A stretch of DNA of 64,000 nucleotides from Evansella sp. AB-P1. GTDB lineage: Bacteria > Bacillota > Bacilli > Bacillales > Salisediminibacteriaceae. The notes under the pieces were generated by a model that was not told the DNA's origin, made no database searches, and saw nothing but the letters and a program-made list of their open reading frames with translations. The position numbers were made by a program, and so were the translations under genes. Location: NCBI RefSeq assembly GCF_029688925.1, contig NZ_JARUKY010000002.1, forward strand, positions 124,001 to 188,000, given 5' to 3'. Below are positions 19,873 to 30,700 of the stretch, piece after piece (positions within the stretch are counted from its first letter, which is position 1; every line of letters begins with the position of its first letter).

Positions 19873-20325
19873 ATGGTGAGTAAACGGACAGATCAATTTT
19901 ACCTTGTTAGAGAGGATATGCTTCCAGAAGCAATGTTAAAGACAGTCGAGGCGAAGCATCTGTTGGAAAGCGGGAAATGCGAAAAAATTAATACTGCAGT
20001 AAAACAGGTGAATTTAAGTAGAAGTGCTTTTTACAAATACAAAGATGGGATATTTCCTTTTCATACAATGGTCAAAGAAAAAATTATTACTCTTTCCATC
20101 CACCTTGAAGATCGTTCAGGAGCCTTATCTAGACTTTTATCACTTGTTGCACAGACCGGAGCAAATGTACTTACGATAAACCAAACGATACCATTACAAG
20201 GTAGAGCAACTATAACATTATCCATTGAAACTGCAGCTATGAATGCAGAGGTTACTGAATTAGTAAAGAAAATTGAACAATTAGATTCTGTTGTAAAAGT
20301 TGAACTAATTGGATCAGGAACGTGA
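19873..20325 (+). CDS. pheB: ACT domain-containing protein PheB
   Basis: The 150-residue protein has an N-terminal helical region (about 1-65, [20 protein letters not shown], with an HTH-like [14 protein letters not shown]) and a C-terminal ACT domain (about 70-147). This matches B. subtilis PheB, an ACT-domain protein of unclear role encoded before prephenate dehydratase. The ATG at 19873 is preferred because the two upstream GTGs form part of the AGGTGG ribosome site. pheA begins 15 bp downstream. Confidence 0.92.
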   Translation: MVSKRTDQFYLVREDMLPEAMLKTVEAKHLLESGKCEKINTAVKQVNLSRSAFYKYKDGIFPFHTMVKEKIITLSIHLEDRSGALSRLLSLVAQTGANVLTINQTIPLQGRATITLSIETAAMNAEVTELVKKIEQLDSVVKVELIGSGT

Positions 20326-20340
20326 GGAGAGGAGAATACG

Positions 20341-21225
20341 ATGGTTAGAAGTACAGTAGCATTTTTAGGACCAAAAGGATCATTTACTGAAGCCGCTGCT
20401 AGGGCTTTGTTTCCAAATGAAACACATGTACCCTTCCGTTCCATTCCAGATTGTATGGATGCAGTTAATGAAAGCAATGTAGATTGTGCAGTAGTTCCAT
20501 TAGAAAATGCAATTGAAGGCTCAGTAAATATCACGTTAGATTATTTAATTCACCACCAACGCATGGAAATGGTTGGGGAGGTAACAGCTCCAATTAATCA
20601 AAATTTATTAGTAAAAAAAGAGGATGCGACAGCTTGGAAAGATGTTAAAAAAGTTTATTCCCATCCTCAAGCAATAGCCCAATGTCATCAATTCCTTCGA
20701 GAACATTTGCCAAATGCTGAAATTTCTTATACAAATTCAACTGCTGAAGCGGCTAGACTTGTTAGTGAGTTAGATGGAGAAACTGTAGCAGCTATAGCTA
20801 ATGATATTTCTGCACAAGAATATGGATTAGACATAGCTCAGGCAGATATAAATGATTACGAAAATAATCAAACGCGATTCATTGTTTTAAAAAAAGGATC
20901 GTTAGCTGAAGAGGATTCCTCTGAAAAAAAGGAGCTTACTTATAAAACCACACTAATGATAACCTTACCAACTGATTTTTCAGGTGCGTTACATCAAGTT
21001 TTATCTGCCTTTGCTTGGAGAAAAATAAATTTAAGTAAAATTGAATCAAGACCAAGGAAAACAGGTTTAGGTAATTACTTTTTTATTATTGATGCTGATA
21101 TGAAATTAGACAAAGTCCTAATTCCTGGAGTATGCGAAGAGTTAAAGGCATTAGGTTGCACTGTAGAAATATTAGGAAGCTATCCTTGTTACGAATGGGA
21201 AACCTTATGTTCAGTCACAAAATAA
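20341..21225 (+). CDS. pheA: Prephenate dehydratase PheA
   Basis: The 294-residue enzyme converts prephenate to phenylpyruvate in phenylalanine biosynthesis. The N-terminal LGPKGSFTEAAARALF, the NQTRFIVL segment containing the catalytic TRF motif (about 178-185), and a C-terminal ACT regulatory domain with ESRPRKTGLGNYFF (Phe-binding ESRP) are clear. The length is typical of monofunctional bacterial PDTs. GAGGAGAGGAG is the ribosome site. It forms an operon with pheB and is followed by a terminator. Confidence 0.97.
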   Translation: MVRSTVAFLGPKGSFTEAAARALFPNETHVPFRSIPDCMDAVNESNVDCAVVPLENAIEGSVNITLDYLIHHQRMEMVGEVTAPINQNLLVKKEDATAWKDVKKVYSHPQAIAQCHQFLREHLPNAEISYTNSTAEAARLVSELDGETVAAIANDISAQEYGLDIAQADINDYENNQTRFIVLKKGSLAEEDSSEKKELTYKTTLMITLPTDFSGALHQVLSAFAWRKINLSKIESRPRKTGLGNYFFIIDADMKLDKVLIPGVCEELKALGCTVEILGSYPCYEWETLCSVTK

Positions 21226-21242
21226 AGTTACGTGTTCAAATT

Positions 21243-21271
21243 AACCTTCCAATTATTTTGGGAGGTTTTTT
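21243..21271 (+). terminator. Rho-independent terminator after pheA
   Basis: AACCTTCCAA pairs with TTGGGAGGTT around a 5-nt loop, followed by TTTT. Confidence 0.85.
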
Positions 21272-21393
21272 GGTGTTAATTAGATAAGTTGTCATTTCTC
21301 CTTAGGGAGGGGAATTGGAGTGTCACGATTGAAATAATAAATTTTGATTGCTGATTCACACTGTGTCGCTGCCCTCCACTCCTGAAACAGCTT

Positions 21394-21450
21394 TATTTTC
21401 AATGGAGACCGCCCATGCAAGTTAGAATTTGCACCATGGAGAATAAAAAT
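21394..21450 (+). repeat. R56 near-palindromic dispersed element, copy 1
   Basis: This is a copy of the ~56-bp element found in five clusters in this window. It begins TATTTTC, carries CCGCCCATGCAAG and TTTGCACCATGGA in the middle (ATGCAA and TTGCA can pair), and ends near ATAAAAAT. The 21272-21393 stretch before it is non-coding and repeat-like, with no gene seen. Confidence 0.75.
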
Positions 21451-21523
21451 ATTCTTTCAATGCTACCACTTCTCATGGTTTTCCTGCTTTGCAGTTGTCT
21501 AGACGTTGCTTGGGTTGCTTGGC

Positions 21524-21640
21524 TACCGCATATGTTTTTTTCACTGCTTTACGGGCTTCTAGAAAGCCTCTTGAGTACCGCATTTGTATTTTTCACTGCT
21601 TTGTGGGCTTCTAGAACCCTTCTTGAGTACCGCATATGCT
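21524..21640. repeat. Short 52-bp tandem repeat bracketed by two R56 elements
   Basis: TACCGCAT begins at 21524, 21576 and 21628, giving two units of exactly 52 bp and the start of a third; a diverged unit may precede them from about 21463. Each unit has TTTTTCACTGCTTT and a GGGCTTCTAGAA block; in the first unit GGCTT and AAGCC can pair. Read on the minus strand the linker is AAAGCAGTGAAAAA, resembling the linker of the 60.7-kb array. The open frame through this area is not a credible gene. Confidence 0.75.
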
Positions 21641-21674
21641 TATTTCTTTGTTTTGCAGTCGTGTAAAACGGTTC

Positions 21675-21712
21675 TATTTTCAGGGTAGACCACACATGCA
21701 AACAATACTTGG
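21675..21712 (+). repeat. R56 element, truncated copy 2
   Basis: TATTTTCAGGGTAGACC followed by ACATGCAAACAATACTTGG is the left half of the R56 element. With copy 1 it brackets the 52-bp tandem repeat. The remaining 21713-21874 stretch holds the safA promoter region without a recognisable consensus. Confidence 0.75.
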
Positions 21713-21874
21713 TTAAAATTAAAAAGTTTTATTTTGTTTATACATTTCAGTGCTATTTAAAAAATGGATGCATAAATTATTTGAGGAGTAGAAGAATTGT
21801 TTTATGAAAAAGGTGTGACGATTCGCCCAATCTAGCATAGTATGTAGTGATATTTTATGGGAGGGATCTGAAAA

Positions 21875-22870
21875 GTGAGAATTCATATTGTTCAAAAAGG
21901 TGATACCCTTTGGAAGCTTGCACAAAAATATGGAGTGGATTTCGAAGAGCTTAAAGCTGTAAATGATAATTTAAGTAATCCAGATCTCATAATGCCAGGA
22001 ATGAAAATAAAAATTCCAACTGGTAGTGTTCAAGCAAAAAAGGAATATCAAAAAGAAAATCTGTCTGTAAATTTTGGGACTCAAGAAAAAGCCAAAAAAG
22101 AACAACCAAAGGCAAAGGAAGTACCAGTAAAAGAAAAAACACCGCCTCCTTCCATAAAAGAAGAAAAGGAGGCACCAATACCTGTACCAACACCACCAAA
22201 AGTCCCAATGAAAGAAACACCATCCTATCATATGCATAAAACAGATATGAATTTTAACATTTACAAACAAAAAGCTGCACCAATTCCAGCACCACCTAAA
22301 ATGCCGAAGCAAAAAGAAGCACCTACTGTAAAAAAGCCAGTAGAAAAACAGCCTAAGCCTGTTGAAACGAAACAGCCGATGCCAGTAGATTGCTATCCAG
22401 TGCCACCAATGTACCAACAAGGCTGTTATCCATGCCCACCATATTATGGGTATCCAGCATATCCTGGAGTAGCACCTGTACCAGCGCACCCGTATCAGCA
22501 TGGTGGCCATGTATCACCACAGCCAATGCAGCAACCAATGCAACACCAGCCAGGAGCACCAGCTCCACACCCTCATGGCTTTTATGGTGAAGTGGATAAA
22601 ACTAAGAAAGGCAATAAGGAACAGCCTGATGTGAATTATGATACAATTCAAGGGTATGGTGATGTAACCGCTGTTCCATATCAGCAACCACATACACCAT
22701 ATTTCCCAATGCCAGTCCAAACACATCATGGCCATGGAGTAAATCAATATATGCAACCTTATATGCATACAGTACCTACTCCACCTCAAAATCCAATGCA
22801 ACCAAATTACCCGTCTCAACAAGGGTATGGTTGGAGAGAAGAGGATAATGAAGAAGGTCAAAATGAATAG
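21875..22870 (+). CDS. safA: Spore coat assembly protein SafA (LysM domain)
   Basis: The 331-residue protein has an N-terminal LysM domain (residues 2-49, HIVQKGDTLWKLAQKYGV to MPGMKIKIPTG), a Lys/Pro/Glu-rich linker (about 55-160) and a long Pro/Tyr/His/Gln-rich tail with many PYQ, PMP, HGHG and MQP repeats. This is the layout of SafA, the morphogenetic protein that binds cortex peptidoglycan and SpoVID and organises the inner coat. The start is GTG with GGGAGGG upstream. It lies after pheA and before coxA, matching B. subtilis apart from the nad genes. Low-complexity tails vary, so length is not diagnostic. Confidence 0.88.
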   Translation: MRIHIVQKGDTLWKLAQKYGVDFEELKAVNDNLSNPDLIMPGMKIKIPTGSVQAKKEYQKENLSVNFGTQEKAKKEQPKAKEVPVKEKTPPPSIKEEKEAPIPVPTPPKVPMKETPSYHMHKTDMNFNIYKQKAAPIPAPPKMPKQKEAPTVKKPVEKQPKPVETKQPMPVDCYPVPPMYQQGCYPCPPYYGYPAYPGVAPVPAHPYQHGGHVSPQPMQQPMQHQPGAPAPHPHGFYGEVDKTKKGNKEQPDVNYDTIQGYGDVTAVPYQQPHTPYFPMPVQTHHGHGVNQYMQPYMHTVPTPPQNPMQPNYPSQQGYGWREEDNEEGQNE

Positions 22871-22887
22871 TTAACTTTAAACATGGA

Positions 22888-22925
22888 GAAAACCATCTAA
22901 AATTAAATAGATGGTTTTCTTTTCT
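22888..22925 (+). terminator. Rho-independent terminator after safA
   Basis: GAAAACCATCTA pairs perfectly with TAGATGGTTTTC around an AT-rich 8-nt loop, followed by TTTTC. Confidence 0.9.
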
Positions 22926-23171
22926 ATTGCCAGTGTTAACAGAGAACTTCATACAAAAAATAGTGCGTGGTAAATGAAAATTAATTTAAAACTAATCGAA
23001 TAAATAAATTTTATATCTATATCATGATTTTATTTGCAATGTTGCCTTTCTTATAGTACGCTACACATTTATTTCGAGCAGTTAAGATGTTTTCTCGAAT
23101 AATTTCAATAAATTGTTAGCATCAAATTCACTTCTCCTACGCAAGATAAGGGTGAAAGGAGGAGGTTTATT

Positions 23172-24035
23172 ATGAAAAAAGTAGCAATGACCTTAACAGC
23201 AGCAAGCTTATTAGTAACAGGGTTAGCAGGTTGTGGTGATGTCAATGATGCTGGTATGAATGATACACGTACTGGCTATTCAACAAATTTTGGACAGGAT
23301 ACTGCAAGAGGCTACGGCACAACTGCTAATGATTATGTTGGTTCTGGTAACTATCCGTCCGGAAGCTATCCAATAAGAGAAGAAAGAAATTTTGGGAGTG
23401 CTTACGACTATCACACAGGTAATGGAAATGTGACGGGACAAAATAATCGTGGTAATAAAAATACTTCAGCTTATGAAGCACGTGAAAATAGAAATCACAG
23501 AGGTTTTGGACGAGGAATTACTGGAGATGATCAACCTGGTATGGTTGATGAAAATGGGATTCTTAATCGCCAAGATAGTACTGTAGGTGAAATAAGAGGA
23601 CGAGATAACACACGTGGCTTTAACAGAAGAAACCACGAAGGTGCTTTAAATGATACACGCGGTCAGAACCAAACAATGAATGGCTATTTCGATAGTGAAG
23701 ATGGAAGATTAGCTACAAGAATTTCTGATCGTTTAGCTGAAAATGATATCTCTGATTCCCATGTCATTGTTCATGGAGACGATATTATTATAGGTGCAGA
23801 TCATGATGGTGATGAAGCTGAATTTCAAGGAAGTGTACGTGCTAATCTTGATGATGATATCGTCGGAAATCGAAATGTTCATGTCGTAACGGATCGCAAC
23901 CATGTAAGGAACATTAGAGGAATGAATGATCGCTTACGTGGAGGGGAACCATTTGAAGAAATTGGAGCAACCTTTAATGATATGATTCAAGATATTGGAA
24001 ATGCAGTACAACGCCCATTTGAAAGAAGTCGATAA
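23172..24035 (+). CDS. coxA: YhcN/YlaJ-type sporulation lipoprotein (CoxA-like)
   Basis: The 287-residue protein starts with a lipoprotein signal ending in LAGC (Cys21). Residues 25-160 are a Gly/Asn/Arg-rich low-complexity region. The C-terminal ~110 residues (GRLATRISDRLAENDISDSHVIVHG...) form the YhcN/YlaJ-like domain with an RNVHVVTDRNHVRNI segment. Proteins of this family, including B. subtilis CoxA (spore cortex) and YlaJ (germination), are made in sporulation. The position directly after safA supports CoxA. AAAGGAGGAG precedes the ATG. A terminator follows. Exact orthology is inferred from position more than from sequence. Confidence 0.8.
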   Translation: MKKVAMTLTAASLLVTGLAGCGDVNDAGMNDTRTGYSTNFGQDTARGYGTTANDYVGSGNYPSGSYPIREERNFGSAYDYHTGNGNVTGQNNRGNKNTSAYEARENRNHRGFGRGITGDDQPGMVDENGILNRQDSTVGEIRGRDNTRGFNRRNHEGALNDTRGQNQTMNGYFDSEDGRLATRISDRLAENDISDSHVIVHGDDIIIGADHDGDEAEFQGSVRANLDDDIVGNRNVHVVTDRNHVRNIRGMNDRLRGGEPFEEIGATFNDMIQDIGNAVQRPFERSR

Positions 24036-24049
24036 TATATGGAAAAGGA

Positions 24050-24077
24050 GAACAGGTCACTGAACCTGTTCTTTTTT
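24050..24077 (+). terminator. Rho-independent terminator after the CoxA-like gene
   Basis: GAACAGGT pairs with ACCTGTTC around a 6-nt loop, followed by TTTTTT. Confidence 0.9.
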
Positions 24078-24338
24078 CTTAAATAAGAAATTGTAAAAAA
24101 AACAATTCATCATTACAAAAAAAGTAATAATTATTCAGAAATCTACCAATTATATTGATTTTTTGCTATAAGTTACAAATTTTGTTATTTATTAGCAGTA
24201 TCAATTGAATGTGTCGAATTAAATCTAACGTTGATAAGGTTTGACTTATTTTAGGAGAATTGCAGGCAAAAAGTACCTTTTTATCTTTTTGGATTATCAA
24301 TACAATATTCCTATTATTATAAATATTGGCAATAGCTG

Positions 24339-24367
24339 TTGACTATAATTAGACAGTACTTTAAATT
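24339..24367 (+). promoter_or_regulatory. Candidate sigma-A promoter for the pectate-lyase transcript
   Basis: TTGACT (24339-24344), a 17-bp spacer and TAAATT (24362-24367). The spacing is ideal but the -10 box matches only four of six positions. It would give a ~300-nt leader. Confidence 0.3.
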
Positions 24368-24617
24368 AATAATACAAACATATTATTATTTCTTACATTC
24401 TTCAAAGGAAACCCACATAAAACGCCAGAGAGAAAATCACCCCATAATTCTTTATTACTTCTTATGTGAAACTTAATTTTAACAAAACCATGCTAAAAAA
24501 AATTACATTACGATTAATTATGCTTATTAAATTATTGTTTAATATCTATAAATTTTAGCATATGTAAACCTTAGTATTCCGATAAATTTAATAAACTTTA
24601 AATCATTTTTTGTAAAA

Positions 24618-24631
24618 TGTAAGCGCTTTAA
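24618..24631 (+). promoter_or_regulatory. Candidate cre site (CcpA operator)
   Basis: TGTAAGCGCTTTAA contains the perfect palindrome AAGCGCTT and matches the cre consensus (TGNAARCGNNNNCA type) except near the 3' end. It lies 136 bp before the pectate-lyase start. Carbon catabolite repression of plant-polysaccharide enzymes is usual in Bacilli. Confidence 0.6.
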
Positions 24632-24671
24632 TGGTTAATTATTCATATTAATTCAAGGAGGTGATAACATA

Positions 24672-24698
24672 ATGAGGTTTTATCTAGTTCCTCCATAA
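24672..24698 (+). CDS. Eight-codon leader peptide MRFYLVPP upstream of the pectate-lyase gene
   Basis: An ATG follows AAGGAGGTGAT (24655-24665), an 11-nt perfect match to the 16S 3' end, at good spacing. The frame is M-R-F-Y-L-V-P-P then TAA. CCTCC in its last codons (24690-24694) could pair with the GGAGG of its own ribosome site. This is the best Shine-Dalgarno sequence I noticed in the window, yet it serves only a tiny frame, so a leader-peptide role is inferred. No homologue is recalled. Confidence 0.45.
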   Translation: MRFYLVPP

Positions 24699-24761
24699 AT
24701 GAGGATAAGAAAGGTAGGTAGTTTTGTAAAAAAACATAGGAGGTATATGTCAATTGAATAA
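24699..24761 (+). CDS. Twenty-codon basic leader ORF abutting leader 1 and overlapping the pectate-lyase start
   Basis: The ATG follows directly on the stop codon of the first leader (TAAATG). The 20-residue product is MRIRKVGSFVKKHRRYMSIE, strongly basic. Its stop (24759-24761) overlaps the TTG start of the large gene by 8 nt, so translation could be coupled. Alternatively, it is an artefact or, after a frameshift, an extension of the signal peptide; its positive charge would suit that. Confidence 0.35.
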   Translation: MRIRKVGSFVKKHRRYMSIE

Positions 24762-27700
24762 AAAAAGTAGAGGGAAAATATTAAGGATATTTTTAATATT
24801 CGTACTAGTTTTTTCGTCATTTCCAACAGCACCAATGAGTCAAGGACAAACAAGTGGTACATCCGATCATATCCTTGTAGATGATAATTTTAATGATCAG
24901 GAAACAGGCTCTATTCCAGTAGGCTATTCTGTTGATGAGTCTGGTGGATCCGTTAGAATTGCAGAGGTTCCAAGTGGAAGTAACAAAAGTGTTCACTTGA
25001 GTAACGAAAGTAGTTCAACGAATGTTGAGTTAAGTAGATCTTTTGATGAACAAGAAGACTCTATTACAGTAGAATTTAAATTCATGCAGCCGATTGTTAA
25101 TAGTTCTCATAAAATTATGAAGCTGTATGATCCAACAGGAACAATTGGTGTGTTTTTAGAAACGACAGGTGGAAATTTAGCTTTTCGTCATTCAAATAAT
25201 TCATATACTCATTTAGAAAGCTATAGTGCAAACACATGGTACGATTTTAAAATTGTAGCTGATATTAATGCTAATTTAGTAGATGTTTACATTGATGGTG
25301 ATTTAAAAATTAGTGGTGCTGATTTTTATAATCCTGTTAATAGTATTGATTCCATGAAATCTTATACTCCAAATAGTGATACACGTGATCATTATATTGA
25401 TGATGTTAAGGTTATTGGAACTTCTTCTCAAGAAGATCCAGTACCGCAACCACCATCTGGTGTACTTGTGGAAGATGACTTTAACGATCAAACTACAGGA
25501 GCTATTCCTACTGGATATACAGTGGATGAAACTGGAGGGACGGTGAGAATTGCAGAAGTCCCTAATGCAGAAAATAAGAGTGTACATTTTAATAATCAAA
25601 GTAGTTCATCCAATGTAAGATTAAGTAGATCGTTTAGTGAGCAATCTGAGTACGTAACACTGGAATTTAAATTTATGCAACCAGTGGTAAATAGTGCTCA
25701 TAAAATTGCTAAACTATATGATCCTTCAGGAAACATAGCTGTTTACTTAGAAACAACTGGCGGTAATTTATCGTATCGTCATTCTAATAATTCTTATACA
25801 CATTTAGAAAGTTATAGTGCTAACACCTGGTATGATTTTAAGGTTGTTGCAGATATAGCAAATAATTCAGCAGATGTTTATATTGATGGAGATCTAAAAA
25901 TAAGTAATGCCAATTTTTACTCACCAGTATCTAGTATCAGTTCATTTGGTTCTTATACCCCGAACAGTGATACACGTGATCAATACATGGATGATATAAA
26001 GATTACGGGTGGATTGGAAGATAGTGACCCTGACCCAGAACCACCAGCAGTGCCAACAGGATTATCGGCAAGTGCGGAAGATGGTAAAGTTCATTTAGAT
26101 TGGGATGCAGTAGAGGATGCGACAAACTACCATGTAAAGAGATCAACTTCAGATGGTGGACCATATATAGTTGTTTCAACTATCAGTGATACAAGCTTCA
26201 CGAACACAGGCTTAACAAATGGAACAACGTACTATTACGTAGTGAGTGCAGTGAACGCAGATGGAGAAAGCGATGACTCTGCCCAAGTGAGTGCAACACC
26301 AGTTGCCCCAGAGCCTGATCCAGAACCACCAGTAGCCCCAACTGGATTAACAGCAAGTGGGGATGACAGTACTGTACATTTGGAATGGAACGAGGTTTCA
26401 AATGCTGATAGCTACCGAGTTAAGAGAGCTACATCAGATGGAGGTCCTTATAGTGTTGTTAGTTCTGTAAACGATACAAGTTTTACCAACACAGGCTTAA
26501 CAAATGGGACAACGTATTATTATGTAGTGAGTGCAGTGAATGCAGATGGAGAAAGTGAAGATTCTGCCCAAGTGAGTGCAACACCAGTAGCCCCAGAGCC
26601 TGATCCAGAACCACCAGTAGCCCCAACTGGATTAACAGCAAGTGCAGATGACAGTACTGTACATTTGGAATGGAACGAGGTTTCAAATGCTGATAGCTAC
26701 CGAGTTAAGAGAGCTACATCAGATGGAGGTCCTTATAGTGTTGTTAGTTCTGTAAACGATACAAGCTTTACCAACACAGGCTTAACAAATGGAACAACGT
26801 ACTATTACGTAGTGAGTGCAGTGAACGCAGATGGAGAAAGCGATGACTCTACCCAAGTGAGTGCAACACCAGAAGCATCGGAGCCAGATCCTGGAGAACC
26901 AGGAGACCCAGATAGTCCGTTAGTGGTTGTTTTTGAAGACAACTTTAATGATCAAGCAACGGGATCATCTCCTGAAGGGTATTCGATTGACACATCTGGC
27001 GGTAATGCTACTATTGTTGAAGAACCAAGTGAATCTGATAAGAGTGTATATTTAAATAACACTAGTTCATCTGGAAATGTAACATTAAGTAAATCTTTTG
27101 ACTCTCAATCAGATATCATTACATTTGATATGAAATTTATGCAAGAATCAATGACAAGTGCTACAAAAATTGTCAGACTTTTAGAGGTTGATGAGGAAGT
27201 AAATACAGCAGTATTCTTAGAAACCGACAATCAAAATTTAGCTTATCGTCATTCAAATAACACGTATACACATTTACTAAGTTACGACACCGGTACGTGG
27301 TATGACTTCAGAATTGTAGCGGATATTGCTAATAATAAAGCAGATGTATACATTGATGGTGATTTAAAAATAAGTGATGCTGATTTTTACGCACCTGTTT
27401 CCTCCATTAATGCCTTTGATACATTTGGACCAAATAGTAATACAGATAGTCATTTTATAAATGATGTGAAGCTAACTCAAGGTGCTTGGGCTCCTGGAAG
27501 TGATGAACTTCCACAAACTCCAACAGGTTTAACTGCTATTGCTGGGGATGGACAAGCAGAGCTTCAATGGAATGAATCTTCAAATGCAAATAGCTATACA
27601 GTAAAACGAAGTACGTTTGATGGTGGTCCGTATTCTGAAGTTGCAACAGGGGTTACAAGTACTAACTATACTGATACAACGGTAAGCAATGACATAATGT

Positions 27701-30700
27701 ATTATTATGTTGTAATTGCTGAAAATGCAATTGGAGAGAGTGATCAATCCAATCAAGCAACTGTCGTACCGAGAATGCCAGTACCACCAAATCCACCTAG
27801 CGATTTAACTGCAACTCCAGATGCAGGACAAGTGACATTATCTTGGTCACCACCTGTGCCTAATTATGCAGAAAGCTACACGGTTTATCGTAGTACAACT
27901 GATGGTGGAGCATATAGCGTTGTAGAAACAGGTATTACCGGAACGGAATATACGGATACGGGATTAGCAAATGGAACGTACTATTATGTAGTTTCTGCTA
28001 CAAATAGTGATGGAGAAAGTAACCTATCCAGCCAAGTTACTGCAACTCTAGACTTCCCACCTGCTGCCCCATCGGCCTTAGAAGCTAGCAGAGGAGACCA
28101 ATCAGTAACATTAAACTGGGAGGAAGCTCTGTATACTGATAGCTATAATTTATATAGAAGCACAGTAGACGGTGGTTCCTATAGCTTAGTTGCTACTGGA
28201 ATAACCGGCACGAGTCATGTTGACACAGGTTTAACTAATGGAACAACGTATTACTATGTGGTAGCAGCTGTAAATGCTTATGGTGTAAGTGAATATTCTA
28301 ATCAAGCATCATCTACACCACAGGATGCTCCTGTATGGACAGATACACCGATGGGATATGCGTCTATGAATGGTGGAACGACAGGTGCACATGGAGCTTC
28401 CAGTTATGAAGAATATGTATTAAGTGAATACTGGCCAGAAAGTGGTTATTCTGATCCAGGTGAAGCAATGTATCAGCTTTTACGTCACCATAAATTTAAG
28501 CCAGATGAAGGATTAGTTATTTATGTGGATGTACCAATAACAGCTGATAATTTTGGAAGAAGTAAAATGAATGTTGTGGATGTGTACAACGTATCCATCC
28601 TTGGAGTTGGAACACAAGGTGAGTTTAATGGAGTAGGGTTTACTGTATCAAGGTCAGAAAACATTATTTTCCGTAACCTAGAAATACATCATGTATCTCA
28701 AGGGGAAGGTACTGGTATTGAAGTAACAAACAATAGTAAAAACATTTGGATTGACCACAATACGTTCTATAGTGAGCCTCTCGATCAAAATGATGATAAA
28801 GATTACTATGATGGACTAGTGGATATAAAACGAAACTCAGAGTATATTACCGTTTCTTGGAATCGCTTTCATCATAGTTGGAAAACAAACTTATTAGGTC
28901 ATAATGATAATGCTGGCTTAGCACCTGATAAAGTAACATATCATCACAATTGGTGGTATGATGTAAATTCTCGAATCCCTTTAATACGATTTGCTGATGT
29001 ACACATGTTTAATAATGTAATGGAAGATGTACAAGATACAGCGGTTAATGCAAGAATGGGTGCGAGAGTTTTAGTCGAAAGTAATCACTTTATAAGAACA
29101 GGCTCTGGGCAACCAGATCCAACAACAGGATTTATAAAAGGACCTGTAGGGTGGTTCTATGGAAGTTCAGAAACAGGATATTGGAATTTAGTGAATAACA
29201 TTTATGAAGATACTCCTCATGAGCATTTAGAGTCAACAACAGATTTTACAGTACCTTATGACTATACAGTTGATCCAGTAGAGGATGTCTATTCTCTCGT
29301 CACACAATATACAGGTGTTGGTATAATCGACACAAGTGGTAATCCACCGATTGCACCACCTGGTGTTACGACCACCCCTGATGATGAACAGGTTGAGATT
29401 AGCTGGAATTATGTAGAAAATGCACACAGCTATAATGTTAAACGTTCTGAAACACCTGGTGGACCTTATACAGTCGTTGCATCTGGTCATACCTCAACTA
29501 GTTATATTGACACAAACTTGTCCAATGGAACAACATATTATTATGTAGTAAGTGCTGTAAACGAGCATGGCGAAAGTACTAATTCTAATGAGGTTAGTGA
29601 AACGCCACGAGTGCTTCAGCCACCAAATGCACCTTCTCATTTATCTGCATCTGCAGGTGACGGAGAGGTTAGCTTAAGCTGGTCTTCAGTATCAAATGCT
29701 GATAATTATACAGTTAAGCGAGGTACTGTCGATGGAGGACCATACCAAGTGGTTGGAGAGGATATCGTTGGTACAAGCTTTGCTGATTCTGATGTAAGAA
29801 ACGGATTAACTTATTATTACGTTGTTGTAGCTGTAAACGAAGATGGAGAAAGTGTGTCATCTAATCAAGCAACTATAACACTAGAGTTTCCTCCATCAGC
29901 TCCTACTGGAGTAAGTACAATGGTAGGAGATGAACAGCTGACCATTAGCTGGAATGCAGTAGAAGGAGCAACCAGCTATACGGTGTTAAGAAGCACCACA
30001 GACGGGGGACCATATAGCGAAGTAACATCAGATATTATAAGTACACAGTACGTGGATTTGGGCTTAACAAATGACACTGATTATTATTATGTTGTGAAAG
30101 CTGTTAACGCATATGGAGCTAGTCCTAATTCGAATCAAGTTAGTGCAACTCCAAGGGATGGTGCAGTCTATGGAGAGCTAATGACAGATACGAATTTTGA
30201 TTCAAGAGAGCATTATATTTTTGTGAATAAAGAGACTGGCAAGGTTATGCAAGTGGAAAATAGCAGTGTGGCTAGTGAAGCTAGCGTTATACAGTGGATG
30301 TATAATGACAGCACAACTCAATTATGGGGAATTGAAAGTACAAGTGGTGCATTCCAACTATTAAACAGACATAGTGATCGCGTCTTACAACCTATTGGAC
30401 GTTCATCAAATGATGGTGCTGACATGGTTCAAGTAAGAGATGGAAGTAGTCAAGCTCATCGCTATAGTATTGATCATTTAGGAGATGGAGATTTTAGTCT
30501 CATAAATGAAAATAATGGTAAGACATTTGCTGTTGAGGGTTCTTCCACAGATGATGGTGCTAATATTATTCAAGAAACCTATAATGGAAGTGACAATCAA
30601 ATATGGAATATCTATTTGGCAAAAGCTGAAGAAGAAGCTCCTGACTTTAGTCTACAAGGATGGGCTTCTGTGGGGCCGGGAGTTACTGGTGGTGAAGGTG

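Larger units (their letters stand above)
24078..24671. other. Long AT-rich intergenic region upstream of the pectate-lyase gene
   Basis: About 0.6 kb without a gene. It contains a promoter candidate (TTGACT at 24339, TAAATT at 24362) and a catabolite-repression-like palindrome at 24618. csbX, which I recall between coxA and bofC in B. subtilis, is not present. Confidence 0.5.

Noticed and set aside
21415-21666. 83-codon plus-strand frame in the 21.5-kb repeat
   Set aside because: It starts inside an R56 element and runs through the 52-bp repeat; no ribosome site and no recognisable protein.
21971-22861. Several antisense frames opposite safA
   Set aside because: They are Trp/Cys/Tyr-rich products of the reverse strand of a Pro/Lys-rich gene and lack ribosome sites.
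24747-24761. ATG at 24747 as start of the pectate-lyase protein
   Set aside because: It is in another frame and meets a stop after four codons; the TTG at 24754 with AGGAGG upstream is the only workable start for the signal peptide.
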